A stretch of 64,000 bases of DNA, taken from the NCBI GenBank assembly GCA_964035545.1, contig OZ037770.1, forward strand, positions 15,846,642-15,910,641. Direction: 5' to 3'. Source of the DNA: Bugula neritina (taxonomy: Eukaryota; Bryozoa; Gymnolaemata; Cheilostomatida; Bugulidae). Numbering within the stretch: the first letter of the stretch is position 1; the number at the start of each line of letters is the position of its first letter. Shown one piece after another: positions 33,801-44,709 of the stretch. The position numbers were made by a program, and so were the translations under genes. The notes below the pieces were generated by a model. The model was not told the DNA's origin. It made no database searches and saw nothing but the letters and a program-made list of their open reading frames with translations.

Positions 33801-36300
33801 TCATCTCTCTACCTCTCTTCTATATACTCATCTCTCTTCTATATACTCATCTCTCTTCTATATACTCATCTCTCTATCTCTCTTCTATATACTCATCTCT
33901 CTATCTCTCTTCTATATACTCATCTCTCTTCTATATACTCATCTCTCTATCTCTCTTCTATATACTCATCTCTCTTCCTCTCTTCTATATACTCATCTCT
34001 CTTCTATATACTCATCTCTCTATCTCTCTTCTATATACTCATCTCTCTTCCTCTCTTCTATATACTCATCTCTCTACCTCTCTTCTATATACTCATCTCT
34101 CTTCTATATACTCATCTCTCTTCTATATACTCATCTCTCTATCTCTCTTCTATATACTCATCTCTCTATCTCTCTTCTATATACTCATCTCTCTTCTATA
34201 TACTCATCTCTCTATCTCTCTTCTATATACTCATCTCTCTTCCTCTCTTCTATATACTCATCTCTCTTCTATATACTCATCTCTCTATCTCTCTTCTATA
34301 TACTCATCTCTCTTCTATATACTCATCTCTCTTCCTCTCTTCTATATACTCATCTCTCTTCCTCTCTTCTATATACTCATCTCTCTTCTATATACTCATC
34401 TCTCTTCTATATACTCATCTCTCTTCCTCTCTTCTATATACTCATCTCTCTTCTATATACTCATCTCTCTTCTATATACTCATCTCTCTTCCTCTCTTCT
34501 ATATACTCATCTCTCTTCTATATACTCATCTCTCTTCCTCTCTTCTATATACTCATCTCTCTTCTATATACTCATCTCTCTTCTATATACTCATCTCTCT
34601 TCTATATACTCATCTCTCTTCCTCTCTTCTATATACTCATCTCTCTTCCTCTCTTCTATATACCCATCTCTCTTCTATATACTCATCTCTCTTCTATATA
34701 CTCTTCTCTCTATCTCTCTTCTATATACTCATCTCTCTTCTATATACTCATCTCTCTTCTATATACTCATCTCTCTTCTATATACTCATCTCTCTATCCC
34801 TCTTCTATATACTCATCTCTCTTCTATATACTCATCTCTCTACCTCTCTTCTATATACTCATCTCTCTTCTATATACTCATCTCTCTTCTATATACTCAT
34901 CTCTCTACCTCTCTTCTATATACTCATCTCTCTTCTATATACTCATCTCTCTTCTATATACTCATCTCTCTTCTATATACTCATCTCTCTTCTATATACT
35001 CATCTCTCTTCTATATACTCATCTCTCTTCTATATACTCATCTCTCTATCCCTCTTCTATATACTCATCTCTCTTCTATATACTCATCTCTCTATCTCTC
35101 TTCTATATACTCATCTCTCTTCCTCTCTTCTATATACTCATCTCTCTTCCTCTCTTCTATATACTCATCTCTCTTCTATATACTCATCTCTCTTCTATAT
35201 ACTCATCTCTCTACCTCTCTTCTATATACTCATCTCTCTTCTATATACTCATCTCTCTTCTATATACTCATCTCTCTTCTATATACTCATCTCTCTACCT
35301 CTCTTCTATATACTCATCTCTCTACCTCTCTTCTATATACTCATCTCTCTTCCTCTCTTCTATATACTCATATATATGTCTTAGTTATGAATATTTCAGG
35401 CGAAACAGCGTGGAGAAACCTACTCGGAGTTGAAAGACGCTATCGGCAAGCAAATGTGGGCCCAGGTAAGTATTTCCTGTTTTATATTATCATGCGTATA
35501 ATACACACTATACAGACTTTTATATTATCATATGTATAATACACACTATACAGACTGTTATATTATCATACATATAATACACACTATACAGAGTGTTATA
35601 TTATCATACGCATAATACACACTATACAGAGTGTTATATTATCATACGTATAATACACACTATACAGAGTGTTATATTATCATACATATAATACACACTA
35701 TACAGAGTGTTATATTATCATACATATAATACACACTATACAGAGTGTTATATTATCATGCGTATAATACACACTATACAGAGTGTTATATTTGTAATGA
35801 CTTATCGCCATGTTGAGTTTGACTCTGCAGATACTGGAGTTGTACCCCCAACTGGAAGACAAAGTGGAATACTTTGACGTGGCTAGTCCCCTCACTAATA
35901 GCCACTATATTGCTGCAAACCGTGGCGAGATGTACGGGCTGGACCACAATGTTTCCCGCTTCTCACCAGAAGTCACAATGAAACTCAGGCCAGATATTGG
36001 AATTCCAGGGCTATACCTGACAGGGCAGGTAAGTGTTGCTTAGATTCTCAGACTATAGTATACCCAGTAGTAGTATTCCATGCAGCACAGGTATATTGTG
36101 GAGTTATCTTTCCTCAGGACATAGTAACGTGTGGATTTACTTCAGCCTTGACAGCTGGATTACTGACAGCCTCTGTGATACTCGGGAGAAATATTTACAC
36201 CGACTGTGAGAAGTTGCATAATAAACTGGTTAAGGAAGGCAGCGCGCTGGAGGTGCTGAATGATGACATACTATTAAATGGGTCTGTGAAGGAAGAATAG
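27863..36300 (+). CDS. RETSAT-like: Retinol-saturase-like FAD oxidoreductase (13 exons, 640 aa)
   Basis: Exons: 27863-28070, 28425-28607, 28856-28965, 29261-29389, 30307-30508, 31973-32131, 32231-32386, 32719-32845, 33137-33242, 33428-33523, 35400-35465, 35831-36028, 36118-36300; every junction is GT-AG and the phases give 641 codons. Residues 16-34 are a hydrophobic N-terminal anchor. IVIGSGIGG at 83-91 is the dinucleotide-binding motif, and the C-terminus has GLYLTGQDIVTCG (574-586), typical of all-trans-retinol 13,14-reductase and related carotenoid-isomerase-like enzymes. Human RETSAT is 610 aa. It probably saturates the 13,14 double bond of retinol-like polyenes at the ER membrane; the substrate here is unknown. 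Ten of twelve introns are tandem-repeat arrays. Confidence 0.9.
28095..28400. repeat. 26-bp minisatellite, RETSAT-like intron 1
   Basis: About 11 copies of a unit containing CAGCTACTGTAACATACAG; nearly the whole intron. Confidence 0.93.
28612..28812. repeat. 14-bp minisatellite, RETSAT-like intron 2
   Basis: About 14 copies of TGTGACTAGTAGAG, starting within 10 bp of the GTGAGT donor. Confidence 0.93.
28968..29068. repeat. 17-bp minisatellite, RETSAT-like intron 3
   Basis: Six copies of TATTACTAGTCTATATA, starting at the donor; followed by a G homopolymer run at 29,106-29,120. Confidence 0.9.
29415..30298. repeat. 21-bp minisatellite, RETSAT-like intron 4
   Basis: About 42 copies of GTGACATCACTACTGTGTG with small length variants; fills the intron and yields long artefactual frames on both strands. 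Confidence 0.95.
30528..31965. repeat. 22-bp minisatellite, RETSAT-like intron 5 (1.4 kb)
   Basis: About 65 copies of TATCATGTATTATTATACAG plus two bases. Variation is confined mainly to TTATTA/TTAGTA, ATATCA/ATAGCA and ACAGTA/ACTGTA. The ACTGTA variant is clustered after 31,500, showing regional homogenisation. Confidence 0.95.
32410..32712. repeat. 15-bp minisatellite, RETSAT-like intron 7
   Basis: About 20 copies of CAGTGTCACATGGTA or its CATGATA/CATGATG variants. Confidence 0.95.
32860..33130. repeat. About 45-bp minisatellite, RETSAT-like intron 8
   Basis: Roughly six copies of a unit containing GTATAGTATATACTGTAATG and TTATAGCATATATTAAG. The true acceptor (TTATAG at 33,131-33,136) is itself part of a repeat copy. 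Confidence 0.85.
33275..33390. repeat. 27-bp minisatellite, RETSAT-like intron 9
   Basis: Four copies of a unit containing GTGAGTACTGTGAGAGTATC; each copy carries a consensus-like GTGAGT donor hexamer. Confidence 0.9.
33560..35375. repeat. 19/27-bp compound minisatellite, RETSAT-like intron 10 (1.8 kb)
   Basis: About 85 copies of CTCTCTTCTATATACTCAT (19 bp), with an 8-bp insertion (CTACCTCT, TTCCTCTC or TATCTCTC) in many copies. The plus strand is almost pure pyrimidine plus TATA. Confidence 0.95.
35475..35795. repeat. 38-bp minisatellite, RETSAT-like intron 11
   Basis: About eight copies of a unit with TGTTATATTATCATACGTAT and AATACACACTATACAGAG. Confidence 0.93.
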
Positions 36301-37045
36301 TTCAGTCTTGTGGTTGTCTTCTCTTTATATATTTAGTTATGATGGATAGGCCATACCACATATACAGGACATAATACTTGAAATCTCTCTAACAAGTAAC
36401 AATCATTTTATTTTCCAAGTTTAATAATTTATTTGTTGTTTTCTTGTTTTAATTTATTTTCTTGTGAAAGATTTACTCTTAGCACATTCTATAGAATACT
36501 CAATGTATTTAATATTGATCATATTTCTATGTTAGTTGACAATATGCTCATTGTGATCATTATGATGAGTCAGCTTAGCTGTGAGTCATCAGTTGTGAAT
36601 GAGCGCAAAGCAATCGGCTTTTCGTGTTACTCAATGTTATACTCTTGTGGTATATTTTAAGGTGCCACTTTTAAATGCATGTCAATCAAATCACACAGCC
36701 TATAGACTATCAACTTTATTATTGCTAATGATTATTGTATTCTTGTGCTAATAGCTTAATTTAGTTCATTTTATTTTGTTAGAAATGGTATTTCTGTTAA
36801 TTGCATGCTGTCATTCCATTTTATTGTTGATATGAAGACATTTATTCTCAGGGCACTTGTTGTATACTGTCAGGGCACTTGTTGTATATTGTCAGATTAC
36901 CTGTTGTATACGGTCAGTGTACCTGGTGTATACTGTCAGGATACTTGTTGTATATTGTCAGAGTACTTGTTGTATATTGTCTGAAATACATGACAGGTTG
37001 CTGTCAATACTCATGCATCACGTGTTGTATTCATTCAATAAACCC
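36301..37045 (+). other. 3' UTR of the RETSAT-like gene
   Basis: Non-coding sequence after the stop. A short repeat of TTGTTGTATACTGTCAG type occurs at 36,850-36,985, and an AATAAA polyadenylation signal is present at 37,037. The neighbouring TFG gene is convergent, its stop being at 37,496. Confidence 0.6.
37037..37042 (+). terminator. AATAAA polyadenylation signal
   Basis: Canonical hexamer about 740 bp after the RETSAT-like stop codon on the same strand. Confidence 0.5.
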
Positions 37046-37495
37046 AAGCAACCGTTTTACACTGTTAGTTTGTGCTGTCAAGACTGAATGGACTATAGAC
37101 TATAAAGCATAGACTATAAAGTATGGAGAGAGGATAACACTGGTAACTTGTTAAATTATAGTTGACAAACCTGTGTAAATACAGTAATGGCTACACTTTG
37201 TTAAATGTTTATAGCAGTCAACAAACAGTCTGGTAATATTCAATAGGATACGAAAATATAAAATAATAAGATGCATAGGTGCTTGTCTTCATAGAATTAT
37301 TAGCAGTGCTAGAGAATATACTTGTTACTATGTGAAGGAAACAGCAGTCTACTAACAGCTGCTCCTCTCATTTGGAGTTAACTTCTCGCTGTTTACTGTG
37401 TGACCTCGGTATATCAGCTGCTGATTAGTCGATGTCTGAAGTTGGCTGCTGATTGGCTAGCTGAGTTATTTGTGGCTGCTGATTGGCTGGCTGGG

Positions 37496-40400
37496 CTATT
37501 GGCGAGGGGCTCCAGGGTAGAGAGGCCGCTGAGCTTGTTGAGGTAACTGAGGGTAGGAGCCAGTAGCACGGGGATATGAGCCCCTGATCTGTCCAGAGTA
37601 GGGGTTGGTGGATGTGCCCCCAGCATTGTAGCCTCCGGGGGTTGGCAGCTGAGGCTGTGAATACATGTTCTACAAGTAGATACAGTATAGTATATAGTAT
37701 ACAGTATAGTATATAGTATACAGTATTGTATACATAGTATAGTATAGTATACACAGTATATAGTATAGCTGGGAACTGCAAGTATGGTAAAGTATAGTAA
37801 AGTATAGCTAAAACTCACCTGCTGATTCTGTGCTGTTGGCATTTGCTGTCCCGCCACACCGTAACCTCCGTAATACTGCTGCCCGCCCATCTGTTGACCA
37901 ATCCCTGGCTGAGCTGCCGATGAAGGCTGCCCGCCCATCTGTTGACCAATCCCTGGCTGAGCTGCCGATGAAGGCTGCCCGCCCATCTGTTGACCAATCC
38001 CTGGCTGAGCTGCCGATGAAGGCTGCCCCACCATTTGTGGGTTAGTTCCTGGCTGGGCTGCCGATGAAGGCTGCCACTGACTGTAGTTGAACTGCTGGGA
38101 TGGTTGTTGTGAAGTTGTTGCTTGTGTGATACCAGCCTGCGGAGTACCTGTGGCAGGTGTCAGAATACTAGTGTCAGAATACAAGTGTCAGAATACCAGT
38201 GTCAGAATACAGATGTCAGAATACAGGTGTCAAAATGCAGATGCCACAATAAAAGTGTCAGAATACAAGTGTCAGAATACAGGTGTCGGAATACTAGTGT
38301 CAGAATACAGATGTCAGAATACCAGTGTCAGAATACAGGTGTCAGAATACTAGTGTCAGAATACAGGTGTCAGACTACAAGAGTCTAACTAACAACAAAT
38401 TGCAGTTGGGATAGTTTTAGTAGAATCCAAACTTACTGTACTGAGATGAAGTAGCAACAGACACGTTACCATAGTAACTGGACGGCATGGCAGAAGCAGA
38501 CGACACGAAAGAGGCAGGTGCCTGACTAGAGAATGAATTTGGTAATTGACTTGCAGATGCAGGTGCTACTGAGTGGCTGTCGTATGCCGTAGAGCCAAAA
38601 GATGACTGAAGGGAGGCAGCTGTGCTAGGATCTGTAACAGAAATTATGTAGTGACACATGTAGTGCCACATGTAGTGACACAGTGTGACATTGTAGTGTG
38701 ACATTGTAGTGTGACAGAGTATGACTAACTTTGATGTTCTGACATGGTCATCCGGTCAAAGGATTTAGCAGCCTGGTCGCCATATTGACTATTGTTGTAT
38801 TGATTTCCTGTCAGCTGACTTCCTGTCAGCTGACTTGTGACGGGGGTGTAGAGAGGCTGGTCTGCTTGGCCGGTAGAACTGAACAGAGTATAAAGTATAT
38901 CAACACACAGGTATATATCAATCTACTGAGATATATTCATATGGATAGGTGTACGTAGATAAACTACTCAACAATTTAAGGAATACATTTTCTTAGCAAC
39001 TTCATAGGATCAATCATTTATAGATGTATCAGCCTTCATTCACCTGTCAGCCTGTGTTTGAAGCTTTATATGCCCCCCACTTTGAAGAGGGTCGAATTCT
39101 TTACTATCTAAAACAGGCTTATTCGCTTCTGGTGACAAATCCTCAATCACCGATGCGTCTGCAACAAATTTAAATACGAAATCAGCTGTATGCTCAGTAG
39201 ATATACGTCTGCTATATACTCAGTAGCTATACGTCTGCTATATACTCAGTAGATATACGTCTGCTATATACTCAGTAGTTATACGTCTGCTATATACTCA
39301 GTAGTTATACGTCTGCTATATACTCAGTAGTTATACATCTGCTATATACTCAGTAGTTATACGTCTGCTATATACTCAGTAGTTATACGTCTGCTATATA
39401 CTCAGTAGTTATACGTCTGCTATATACTCAGTAGTTATATGTCTGCTATATACTCAGTAGTTATACGTCTGCTGTATACTCAGTAGTTATACGTCTGCTA
39501 TATACTCAGTAGTTATACGTCTGCTATATACTCAGTAGATATACGTCTGCTATATACTCAGTAGTTATACGTCTGCTATATACTCAGTAGATATACGTCT
39601 GCTATATACTCAGTAGTTACACGTCTGCTACATACTCAGTAGTTATACGTCTGCTATATACTCAGTAGATATACGTCTGCTATATACTCAGTAGATATAC
39701 GTCTGCTATATACTCAGTAGTTATACGTCTGCTATATACTCAGTAGTTATACGTCTGCTATATACTCAGTAGTTATACGTCTGCTATATACTCAGTAGTT
39801 ATACGTCTGCTATATACTCAGTAGTTATACGTCTGCTATATACTCAGTAGTTATACGTCTGCTATATACTCAGTAGTTATACGTCTGCTATATACTCAGT
39901 AGTTATACGTCTGCTATATACTCAGTAGATATACGTCTGCTATATACTCAGCAGTTACACGTCTGCTACATACTCAGTAGTTATACGTCTGCTATATACT
40001 CAGTAGATATATGTCTGCTATATACTCAGTAGCTATACGTCTGCTATATACTCAGTAGTTATACGTCTGCTATATATTCAGTAGTTATACGTCTGCTATA
40101 TACTCAGTAGTTATACGTCTGCTATATACTCAGTAGTTATACGTCTGCTATATACTCAGTAGATATACGTCTGCTATATACTCAGTAGATATACGTCTGC
40201 TATATACTCAGTAGCTATACGTCTGCTATATACTCAGTAGTTACACGTCTGCTGTATACTCAGTAGTTATACGTCTGCTATATACTCAGTAGTTATACGT
40301 CTGCTATATACTCAGTAGATATACGTCTGCACTTACCCGCACTCTCTGCTGCATCCTCGTCTTCAAGATACCGAGTCTTAGCGTTGATCTGGTCGAGAAG

Positions 40401-41277
40401 TCTGTTGGCCATGTCTCTGACGGCGCACAAACCGGTTCTGATGGTGGCGATCTCGGAGTCATCAAAGTTTCTCTCCAGACCATTTACTGCTCAATATATG
40501 AAGACAAGAGTATACAGTACGGTACATGAAGACAAGAGTATACAGCACGGTACATGAAGACAAGAGTATACAGTACGGTATATGATATGAGTATATAATA
40601 TTAACACAGTATGAATACAGACTGTAGACTTACAGTATGAATACAGACTGTAAACTTACAGTATGAATACAGACTGTAGACTTACAGTATGAATACAGAC
40701 TGTAGACTTACAGTATGAATACAGACTGTAGACTTACAGTATGAATACAGACTGTAGACTTACAGTATGAATACAGACTGTAGACTTACAGTATGAATAC
40801 AGACTGTAGACTTACAGTATGAATACAGACTGTAGACTTACAGTATGAATACAGACTGTAGACTTACAGTAGAGAATACAGACTGTAGACTTACAGTATG
40901 AATACAGACTGTAGACTTACAGTAGAGAACCAACTTGAGTTGTCTCCTACACATCTGCAGGGCGAAGGACACGTCTGCGCTGTCAAACATGGTAATCAGG
41001 TCACCATCTGCAACAATTCAGTCACTCATATACAAACCACTCACCAATTACTCATATGCATCACATAAGCAGGGAGTTGACAAAGAGAGTTGAGAGTTGC
41101 CTCACCTTCATCTTTGTACTTGACAATGATTTCATCATCTTGTTTGATCACCCCTTTGTACACTCTCTGCATCATCAGCACCAACTCGTCATATGTGATG
41201 TCGTCGTTGTGGATTAGCATTTTGCGAATGTCATTTCCCAACTGAACTTTGATTACAATCTTCCCCTCCAAACTCAT
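37496..41277 (-). CDS. TFG: TFG-like PB1-domain protein (8 coding exons, 456 aa)
   Basis: Minus-strand exons: 41277-41106, 41007-40921, 40486-40337, 39158-39044, 38878-38730, 38631-38437, 38147-37819, 37669-37496; GT-AG throughout, 457 codons. Residues 1-90 form a PB1 domain very close to animal TFG (blocks [17 protein letters not shown] and [12 protein letters not shown]). A short helical segment follows (about 90-135, LERNF to RYLEDED), then a long Q/S/G/Y-rich low-complexity region. TFG assembles through PB1 and coiled coil at ER exit sites and helps COPII traffic. The penultimate exon has about four copies of a 17-aa repeat ([16 protein letters not shown]). Human TFG is about 400 aa. The upstream AAGGTATGAG could be an acceptor, so a 5' UTR exon is possible. 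Confidence 0.93.
37680..37780. repeat. AT-rich tandem repeat, TFG last intron
   Basis: Irregular copies of GTATAGTATATAGTATACA in the short last intron. Confidence 0.7.
38158..38382. repeat. 14-bp minisatellite, TFG intron 6
   Basis: About 16 copies of GTGTCAGAATACAG with A/C/T variants next to the acceptor of the repeat-rich exon. Confidence 0.93.
39180..40330. repeat. 26-bp minisatellite, TFG intron 3 (1.15 kb)
   Basis: About 44 copies of a unit containing TACGTCTGCTATATACTCAG. The array abuts the GTAAGT donor of exon 3 directly and fills the intron to within 22 bp of the next exon. Confidence 0.95.
40492..40920. repeat. Two tandem arrays in TFG intron 2
   Basis: Positions 40,492-40,570 hold three roughly 35-bp copies (ATGAAGACAAGAGTATACAG). 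Positions 40,600-40,920 hold about 12 copies of a 26-bp unit (CAGTATGAATACAGACTGTA) that end exactly at the exon 2 donor, the donor GTAAGT being part of a repeat copy. Confidence 0.93.
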
Positions 41278-42850
41278 ACCTTCTCGGAAAGCTTTAGAAC
41301 ACAAGAATTACAATTGCTTAAAGATTTGAACAAAGATGACAACAATGTTGGGGCACTTGGACAAAAATAAAATTAAATTGGTTTTGAAAACTTTCACACG
41401 AAACTTGTTATTAAACACTAATTTTAAGATACTAGAGAGCAATGTTAGTTAGCAACTTAAACACTGAATAAGAACATCAGGTTCTTTCTGTGAAAAAATA
41501 TTTGACAATGTTTCAGTTTTTGTAAACAAAGCTGAGCAACTTGATATATAGAACAAAAACAAGATGGCTTGATGTTAGTATTACTTAGAATGTACCAAGC
41601 ATTTAGAAAATTTCATATAAAGGTAAAACTATAGAAATATATATAATTATAGTTTTAGAGTAAATTAAACTGTAATACTAAAAGTAAAAGTAAACCTGAA
41701 AGTTTTATTACTATTAGTAATACTAATATTAATAATAATAGTGCATCAAAATGTAATACTGATACTAATACTAATAGCAATAGCAATACTTCTACTTATT
41801 GTTATTAAATTTAATGCAACTTGAACTTTCACTTTGAAGTTTTAGTTTAACAATAACTATAACTATAAGTATAACTTACACATGGCGTTGATATTGACGC
41901 AATTTGAAAGCTATTTGCAGTGCACTCGAATAATTTTGAAATAAACAAATACACTCTAAAAGTGTATTTGAAATTATTACACAGGCCCACAATTGAGAAT
42001 TTTTTTTCTTTTATGGAACTAACTAGTGAAAATAAGTTGTCATTTCTTAGTGAGTCAGCTACACGATGCTTCCGGTATGTTTGAACATCTAGATTCTAGG
42101 GCTACGGATCTTGCAAACTTCACAAACTCCTTATGCCTGGGAAACTTAGGCTATAATTTGATCAACCTGTCGAGTTGTCCTCTCACTAGAACGTCAGAAA
42201 CTACAACCCTAGAACCAATAATATAATAAATTTAACCACTCCCAATTTCTTAGCAATGATGTCAATAAGAAGCAAAAAGGTTTTATGCTATGTCAAGGAC
42301 AACTCACTTTTAATTTTCCATGCCCGTTAATTTTTCTGATCTTTTTTTGTACGTTATATATCAGTGTTATTAAATATTAATAGCAAATAGTTCTAAAAAA
42401 TATCAATACAGATTAAATAAAAATGAAATTAACATTAGTATTATAATAATAATTTTCAAATGTTGATAGGATTAGATGGAATAAGTATAAGTATTAGTAT
42501 AACTTCATTATCAATATGAATATCATACTCGAAGTTTCAGTCAAAGTCAATATCAAATTCAATATGAATATGTATTAGTATTACTATTACTATTAGTATT
42601 TGTAATACCAGTAGTAATAATAATAGTTTATAATAATAATAATTATTATTAGTATACTATAAGTATAAGTATAACTACTACTACTGCTACTACTACTACT
42701 ACTACTACTACTACTAGTACTAGTGCTAGTAGTACTAGTAGTATTACTAGTACTCACAGTCACCATAACTATAGCATAGCTAAGTTTAAGTATAGCTACT
42801 GACAGTCATTATGGTTAAGAGATCGTGCGAGACGGACGTGTTTTCGAGCG
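41278..42850. other. Intergenic DNA upstream of TFG, no gene resolved
   Basis: Probably contains the TFG promoter and 5' UTR. Includes AT-rich simple tracts (41,640-41,880; 42,480-42,660) and a (CTA)n run at 42,673-42,715. A 66-codon plus frame at 42,026 has no recognisable domain and no splice or promoter support. Confidence 0.45.
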
Positions 42851-43019
42851 CAATTGGCAAATTGAAATTATTTTACAAAAAAAACTTTTTTAAACATCTT
42901 TATTACCTAACCTAAACATAAATTTCTTTGCATACTAACGATAGCTCACTAACTATACATCTGTGAGCCTAAAGAAAAGGTGGTCTGGCCGATTTAGGCA
43001 CTACCTGGTCAGTTCAGTT

Positions 43020-43372
43020 GTTGCTGATTTCAGTTGTCAGTTGATTTGAGACCAATTTTTCTGAGTCACTCTTTAGAGTAAATTATTTATTTTTTTTTTT
43101 TATTTTTCTCAGTGACTACTTTAGAGTAAATTATTTATTTATTTATTTATTTTTTTTTGTTATTTTTTCAGTGATTTTGGATTTGAGTTGATTTGAGTTC
43201 AGTTGTCACTGAGTTCAGTTGTCGCAGTTGTCAGTTGATTTGAGACCAATTTTTCTGAGTCACTAGACAGTGACTACTTTAGAGTATACTATTTATTTAT
43301 TTTTTATTTATTTATTTTTTTTTTTTCAGTGACTGCTTCAGAGTAAATTATTTTTATTTTCAGTGATTTTGG
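43020..43372 (+). repeat. Repeated block in the LINE 5' UTR
   Basis: Segments with GATTTGAGACCAATTTTTCTGA and TTTAGAGTAAATTATTTATT recur two to four times, separated by T-rich stretches. Such 5' UTR repeats can be internal promoter modules in LINEs; that role is inferred. Confidence 0.6.
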
Positions 43373-43725
43373 ATTTTGGATCTGCATTCTTTCAGGATAT
43401 TTGCAATTCGGTTTCGTTCTTCTTTTGTCTTGATTGCTTCTGCTTTGGTTGAAGTTGCTTGCCCTTACAAATATTTTCTCTTTTTTTTTCTGTTGGGCTC
43501 TTTTCTAGGAGCAAACTACTTTACATTTCATAAAGCAAATAATTTTCATAAAGCAAATAAATTTGTCCTTTGCTGGTTGTTCTTGCCCGTGCATTTCTTT
43601 TGCCTCTGCTTTTTCTCCTTTGTTTTCTTCTCGGAGCAGGCAGTTCTGTTGCTTCGCTCTGAAATTCTTTCCCTCTTCTAGGGGTACCTGATCTGACATC
43701 TATTCTTGGTCTGTAAACACCTGCA

Positions 43726-44709
43726 ATGGCTGGTAAGGAGTCTGGTGGTCAGAGTTCTCGTACTAGTTCAACCTCGGGGAGCTCTAATGCATGCACATTA
43801 TGCACAATGTCAACATATAATAAACCCAGTCTTGAGTGCTGTCTCTGTTCGAGATCGACACATACCAACTGTCTACCAGACTGGAAGGACCTAAATCGAT
43901 CTATAGATATCACCAAACTGTTTTCTAGATCTGGCTTGAAATGGTATTGCCAGACATGTGAGCCCACGCTCAGTGATTACATCAGCGGTGATGAAATTAA
44001 AAAATCTCTTGCTCAAATGGAAACTAAAATGGATTCTGTCCAAAACCTGGTCTGTGAGAATATCAAACTGACCAAATCTGAGACAATCAAGCCCGATAAC
44101 ACAGAACCCTGGTTTACTAAAATCAAACAAACTGTCGAAAGATTGGAAACCAATGCCCAATCCCAACTGAAACGAAAAGAGAAGGAAGAACGTGCCCATA
44201 GTGTTATCATACATGGCTTAAAAGAGAATAACAATACCATGGAAGAGATTATGGAAATATGTGATATTCTAAGTTTCAATCATGAGTCTCTGTTAAAATT
44301 CTCTAGACTAGGTAGACGTAACATGAACCTCCCCAACTCTGATAAAATAAGACCAGTTAAAGCCACCTTTAATTCTGAGATGAATAAAAATGATTTTATG
44401 TATAGATACAACACCTGGGAAAATAAAGCATCTACATTTTGTACACCAGACCTATCTCCTGAAGAGCGTGACCGTGACTATAAACTTAGAAAACTGAGAG
44501 ACGAATTAAAAGCAACTCACTCAGACAAAATGTTTCAAGTAAGAAATGGCTCTATTTACTCCAAGTCTAAAACATCCAGGTCAGACCGCTGGTCCAAGTT
44601 TGCCCATGACTCTGATACTATTGCTTCAGAATCTCTCCGGGACCCCAGCGAGACTAACACCATAACTGATAAAAACACAGCTGGACATTACCACTCTAAT
44701 GCTAACTAA
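43726..44709 (+). CDS. LINE ORF1: PHD finger, coiled coil, RNA-binding-like domain (327 aa)
   Basis: Residues about 24-85 contain a C4HC3 array (CTLC, CCLC, HTNC, WYCQTC), matching a PHD-type zinc finger. Residues about 90-160 are helical and charged. From about 163 (HSVIIHGLKE) to 275 there is the alpha/beta segment typical of ORF1 proteins of CR1/L2 LINEs, ending with DLSPEERDRDYKLRKLRDEL. The protein is expected to bind element RNA and chaperone nucleic acids. The stop overlaps the first ATG of ORF2 (44,699), suggesting coupled translation or reinitiation. Confidence 0.85.
   Translation: MAGKESGGQSSRTSSTSGSSNACTLCTMSTYNKPSLECCLCSRSTHTNCLPDWKDLNRSIDITKLFSRSGLKWYCQTCEPTLSDYISGDEIKKSLAQMETKMDSVQNLVCENIKLTKSETIKPDNTEPWFTKIKQTVERLETNAQSQLKRKEKEERAHSVIIHGLKENNNTMEEIMEICDILSFNHESLLKFSRLGRRNMNLPNSDKIRPVKATFNSEMNKNDFMYRYNTWENKASTFCTPDLSPEERDRDYKLRKLRDELKATHSDKMFQVRNGSIYSKSKTSRSDRWSKFAHDSDTIASESLRDPSETNTITDKNTAGHYHSNAN

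Noticed and set aside
33422-35539. 705-codon plus-strand open frame rich in Tyr/Leu/Ser/Thr
   Set aside because: It starts in an out-of-frame reading of a RETSAT-like exon and runs through a 1.8-kb intronic minisatellite; the real exons on either side use other frames with good splice sites.
39180-40330. Regular repeat array reminiscent of a CRISPR locus
   Set aside because: Repeats are directly adjacent with no unique spacers, no cas genes, and the array is an intron of TFG in a eukaryotic genome.
42026-42226. 66-codon plus frame
   Set aside because: Isolated, no recognisable domain, no splice or promoter signal; length expected by chance.
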